From contig JAEZCT010000027.1 of NCBI GenBank assembly GCA_023433405.1, forward strand, positions 33,096 to 97,095: a stretch of 64,000 nucleotides of DNA, written 5' to 3'. Both the position numbers and the translations under genes were made by a program. The stretch comes from Bacillota bacterium. GTDB lineage: Bacteria > Bacillota > Clostridia > Oscillospirales > Ruminococcaceae. The notes under the pieces were generated by a model. The model ran no database searches, had not been told where the DNA came from, and saw only the letters and a list, made by a program, of their open reading frames with translations. This document shows, piece by piece, positions 61,722 to 64,000 of the stretch (the stretch's first letter is position 1; the number at the start of each line of letters is the position of its first letter).

Positions 61722-63619
61722 TGGCAGGACCTGTAGGAAAGCATCAGCCCAAAAGCAGACGCCCCAAGAATATGAAGAAGACCTTTGCACGGCTTTTCGG
61801 CTACCTTATGAGGGATAAGCTGCGCCTGTTTTCCATCCTGTTTTTTGTGCTGGTCAGCTCGGTGACCAATGTAGCGGGCATGTACTTTTTACGCCCCATT
61901 CTCAACGAGGGCATTTTACCCCTTGTCGGCACCTCCCCCACCATGAAGGATTACCTGCCGCTGATTAAGCTGATTGTGATTATGGGCGCCATCTTTTTTA
62001 CAAGCGCGCTTACGGCGTATATTTATAACCAGCTTATGGTCAAGCTTTCCAACCGCACGCTTAACGGCATTCGCCGGGATTTGTTTGAACATATGCAGGA
62101 TCTGCCCATCCGGTACTTTGATACGCATACCCATGGCGAGCTGATGAGCCGCTTTACCAGTGATGTGGATACCCTGCGTGAGGCTATCAGCATGGGTATG
62201 ACGGGCATTATCTCCTCGTTAATCTCGATTGTAGGCGCGTTTGTAATGATGCTGGTGCTAAGCCCGCTGCTTACGGTGCTTATTATTGCCATGCTGGCGG
62301 TTATGCTGCTTGCCGTAAAGGTCATAGGCGGCAAGAGTGCTTCGTTTTTTCAGGCGCAGCAAAAGGCGGTAGGCGCCGCCAACGGCTATATTGAGGAAAT
62401 GATTGAAGGGCAGAAGGAGGTTAAGGTGTTTTGCCGCGAGGCGGAAACCAAGGAGTATTTTGCGGGACTAAACGAGTCGCTGCGGTCGGCTTCCACCAAC
62501 GCAAACGCCTACGCAAGCTCGATGATGCCCATCATGGGCAACCTTTCCTACGTCAACTACGCGCTTACCGCCGCCGCCGGCGCGGTGATGGTGATTGTGG
62601 GCTGGATGGATCTCGGCTCGGTGGCTTCGTTCTTGCAGTATACCCGCTCCTTCTCTCACCCCATCGTGCAGATATCCCAGCAGTTTAACACCCTGTTGTC
62701 GGCGCTTGCGGGGGCGGAACGCATCTTTGAAATTATTGATGAGCAGCCTGAGGTGGATGAGGGCTATGTGACGCTGGTTCACTGCACCGAGAACGAAAAC
62801 GGAGAGCTTGCCGAGAGCAATGAAAACACCGGCCTGTGGGCGTGGAAGCATCCCCACGGCGACGGAACCGTCACCTACACCCGCCTTTGCGGCGACGTGC
62901 AGTTTGAGGATGTCACCTTTGGCTACGAGGAGGGCAAAACGGTGCTTAACCATGTGGAGCTGTACGCAAAGCCCGGGCAGAAGATTGCGCTGGTTGGCTC
63001 CACGGGTGCGGGCAAGACCACCATTACCAACCTCATCAACCGGTTTTACGATATTGACGGCGGCAAGCTGCGCTATGACGGCATTAACATCCGCAAGATT
63101 AAAAAGGCCGACCTGCGCCGCTCGCTGGCTATGGTGCTGCAGGATACCCACCTGTTTACCGGCACGGTAAGCGATAACATTCGCTACGGTAAGCTGGATG
63201 CCACCGAAGAGGATATCCGCGCGGCGGCGAAGCTGGCCAATGCCCATTGGTTTATTAAGCACCTGCCTGAGGGATACAATACCATGCTCACCGGAGACGG
63301 TACCAACCTGAGCCAGGGACAGCGGCAGCTGATTGCCATTGCCCGCGCGGCGGTGGCAAACCCGCCGGTGCTGATACTAGACGAAGCCACAAGCTCTATC
63401 GATACCCGCACCGAGGCGCTCATTGAAAAGGGAATGGATACCCTCATGCGCGGGCGCACCGTGTTTGTTATTGCCCACCGTCTTTCCACTGTGCGCAACG
63501 CGAATGCGATACTGGTGCTGGAAAACGGCGAGGTGATTGAGCGCGGCAGCCACGACGAGCTGCTGGCTGAGAAGGGACGCTACTACAAGCTGTACACGGG
63601 GCAGTTTGAGCTTTCGTAA
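61721..63619 (+). CDS. Heterodimeric ABC exporter, subunit 2 (catalytic)
   Basis: A 632-residue half-transporter. A Lys/Arg-rich N-terminus (AGPVGKHQPKSRRPKNMKK) precedes six membrane helices (about residues 35-330). An insertion of about 55 residues (LVHCTENENGELAESNENTG and on) lies between the membrane and ATPase domains. The ATPase has Walker A LVGSTGAGKTTITNLINR, signature LSQGQRQLIAIARAAVA, Walker B LILDEATSSIDTRTE with the catalytic Glu, and H-loop VIAHRLSTVRNAN. The signature LSQGQ deviates from LSGGQ, consistent with it forming the non-hydrolysing site against subunit 1. A terminator follows. Confidence 0.95.
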   Translation: MAGPVGKHQPKSRRPKNMKKTFARLFGYLMRDKLRLFSILFFVLVSSVTNVAGMYFLRPILNEGILPLVGTSPTMKDYLPLIKLIVIMGAIFFTSALTAYIYNQLMVKLSNRTLNGIRRDLFEHMQDLPIRYFDTHTHGELMSRFTSDVDTLREAISMGMTGIISSLISIVGAFVMMLVLSPLLTVLIIAMLAVMLLAVKVIGGKSASFFQAQQKAVGAANGYIEEMIEGQKEVKVFCREAETKEYFAGLNESLRSASTNANAYASSMMPIMGNLSYVNYALTAAAGAVMVIVGWMDLGSVASFLQYTRSFSHPIVQISQQFNTLLSALAGAERIFEIIDEQPEVDEGYVTLVHCTENENGELAESNENTGLWAWKHPHGDGTVTYTRLCGDVQFEDVTFGYEEGKTVLNHVELYAKPGQKIALVGSTGAGKTTITNLINRFYDIDGGKLRYDGINIRKIKKADLRRSLAMVLQDTHLFTGTVSDNIRYGKLDATEEDIRAAAKLANAHWFIKHLPEGYNTMLTGDGTNLSQGQRQLIAIARAAVANPPVLILDEATSSIDTRTEALIEKGMDTLMRGRTVFVIAHRLSTVRNANAILVLENGEVIERGSHDELLAEKGRYYKLYTGQFELS

Positions 63620-63633
63620 AAACAGGGTAAAAT

Positions 63634-63668
63634 TTAAGGGCTGTCGAAAAGACAGCCCTTTTTTATTT
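63634..63668 (+). terminator. Terminator of the MarR-ABC operon
   Basis: AAGGGCTGTC pairs with GACAGCCCTT around GAAAA and is followed by TTTTATTT, 17 bp after the stop. Confidence 0.9.
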
Positions 63669-63753
63669 GCCAACAGCCCTATCATACGCTACAATAAATG
63701 TGAAAGCCCGCTTTGCTGTAAGCTTATGCAAATCTCATCGAAAGGTGCAGTAT

Positions 63754-63815
63754 TGCAGATAAAATTCCGCGTGAAAACCCATAAGCCAGAGCGTTTTACT
63801 TGATTTCAATATGGT
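63754..63815 (-). repeat. Element A, remnant (reverse orientation)
   Basis: GATAAAATTCCGCGTGAAAA, then CCCATAAGCCAGAGCGTTTTACTTGATTTCAAT match the middle and one arm of element A in reverse. Both ends are lost, and element X starts where the second arm would end. Confidence 0.65.
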
Positions 63816-64000
63816 TCATTGGAGGATCTCCCGTAACCCAGCACCAAAGTAGCCTTGTGTGGCAGGTATGGGGAAAAAGGAAGAACTACAGACCAGGGCG
63901 AAAAGCAAGGGCAAAATACGCGAGGCACCAGGATTTTGCCGAAGGGTAAAAATGATAAATAATTTTCGCAAAAAATTATTTATCATTTTCGCAAGCGCGT
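63816..64000 (+). repeat. Element X, copy 4 (cut by the window end)
   Basis: The left half, from TTGGAGGATCTCCCGTAACC to CGCAAGCGCGT, matches copies 2 and 3, including the AT-rich hairpin. The right half would continue outside the window. Confidence 0.88.

Overview
The window looks like chromosomal DNA of a spore-forming anaerobe of the class Clostridia, probably close to the Ruminococcaceae/Oscillospiraceae. The basis is a spoIIP sporulation gene, a T-box leader in front of hisS, Gram-positive ribosome binding sites of the AGGAGG type, a BioY biotin carrier, Leloir galactose genes, YesN-type and LytTR-type response regulators, many chemoreceptors and a DUF6774-like small protein. The placement is inference; no rRNA is present. 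I see no prophage, complete insertion sequence or CRISPR array.

Layout. 1-3.3 kb: the 3' end of a flavoprotein gene and two Gfo/Idh/MocA sugar oxidoreductases, with a decayed fragment between them. 3.4-5.2 kb: an AT-rich, gene-poor stretch with a frameshifted pseudogene, tRNA-Thr(CGU), a decayed tRNA-Met-like sequence and tRNA-Arg(CCG). 5.2-10.8 kb: two chemoreceptors, a TSUP permease and a methyltransferase. 11.0-16.4 kb: a probable small RNA with its own promoter and terminator, a MutS2-type ATPase without Smr domain, and a three-gene ABC-2 exporter. 16.6-26.3 kb: AraC and TetR regulators with a flavin reductase, a C39-like cysteine protein, bioY-DUF1284, mtnN with a GNAT acetyltransferase, a hydrolase, an anion permease and a sirtuin. 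26.6-34.5 kb: an EAL phosphodiesterase, the operon galK-galT-galE, a repeat-filled gap and a CZB chemoreceptor. 35.0-40.9 kb: a YesN-type regulator, a GH38 alpha-mannosidase and a P-loop kinase. 40.9-47.8 kb: a complete oligopeptide ABC importer and a HAD phosphatase. 47.9-51.2 kb: a SWIM-SNF2 pair. 51.7-57.8 kb: aspS, hisS with T-box, an aldo/keto reductase and spoIIP. 58.4-63.6 kb: a LytTR regulator with a phospho-acceptor-less receiver, then a MarR-controlled heterodimeric ABC exporter.

The most striking non-gene signal is two families of intergenic repeats. Element A is about 100 bp and is one long imperfect palindrome bounded by TACTAAT...ATTAGTA. At least twelve recognisable copies plus decayed remnants lie between genes in both orientations. 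Several copies differ by paired changes on both arms that keep the hairpin. Element X is about 380 bp, non-coding, and made of at least five successive hairpins; four copies are present, one cut by the window end. One X copy carries an A element inside it while another is an empty site at the same position, which is direct evidence that A has moved. The rest of the window reads as ordinary metabolism, transport, chemotaxis and signalling.
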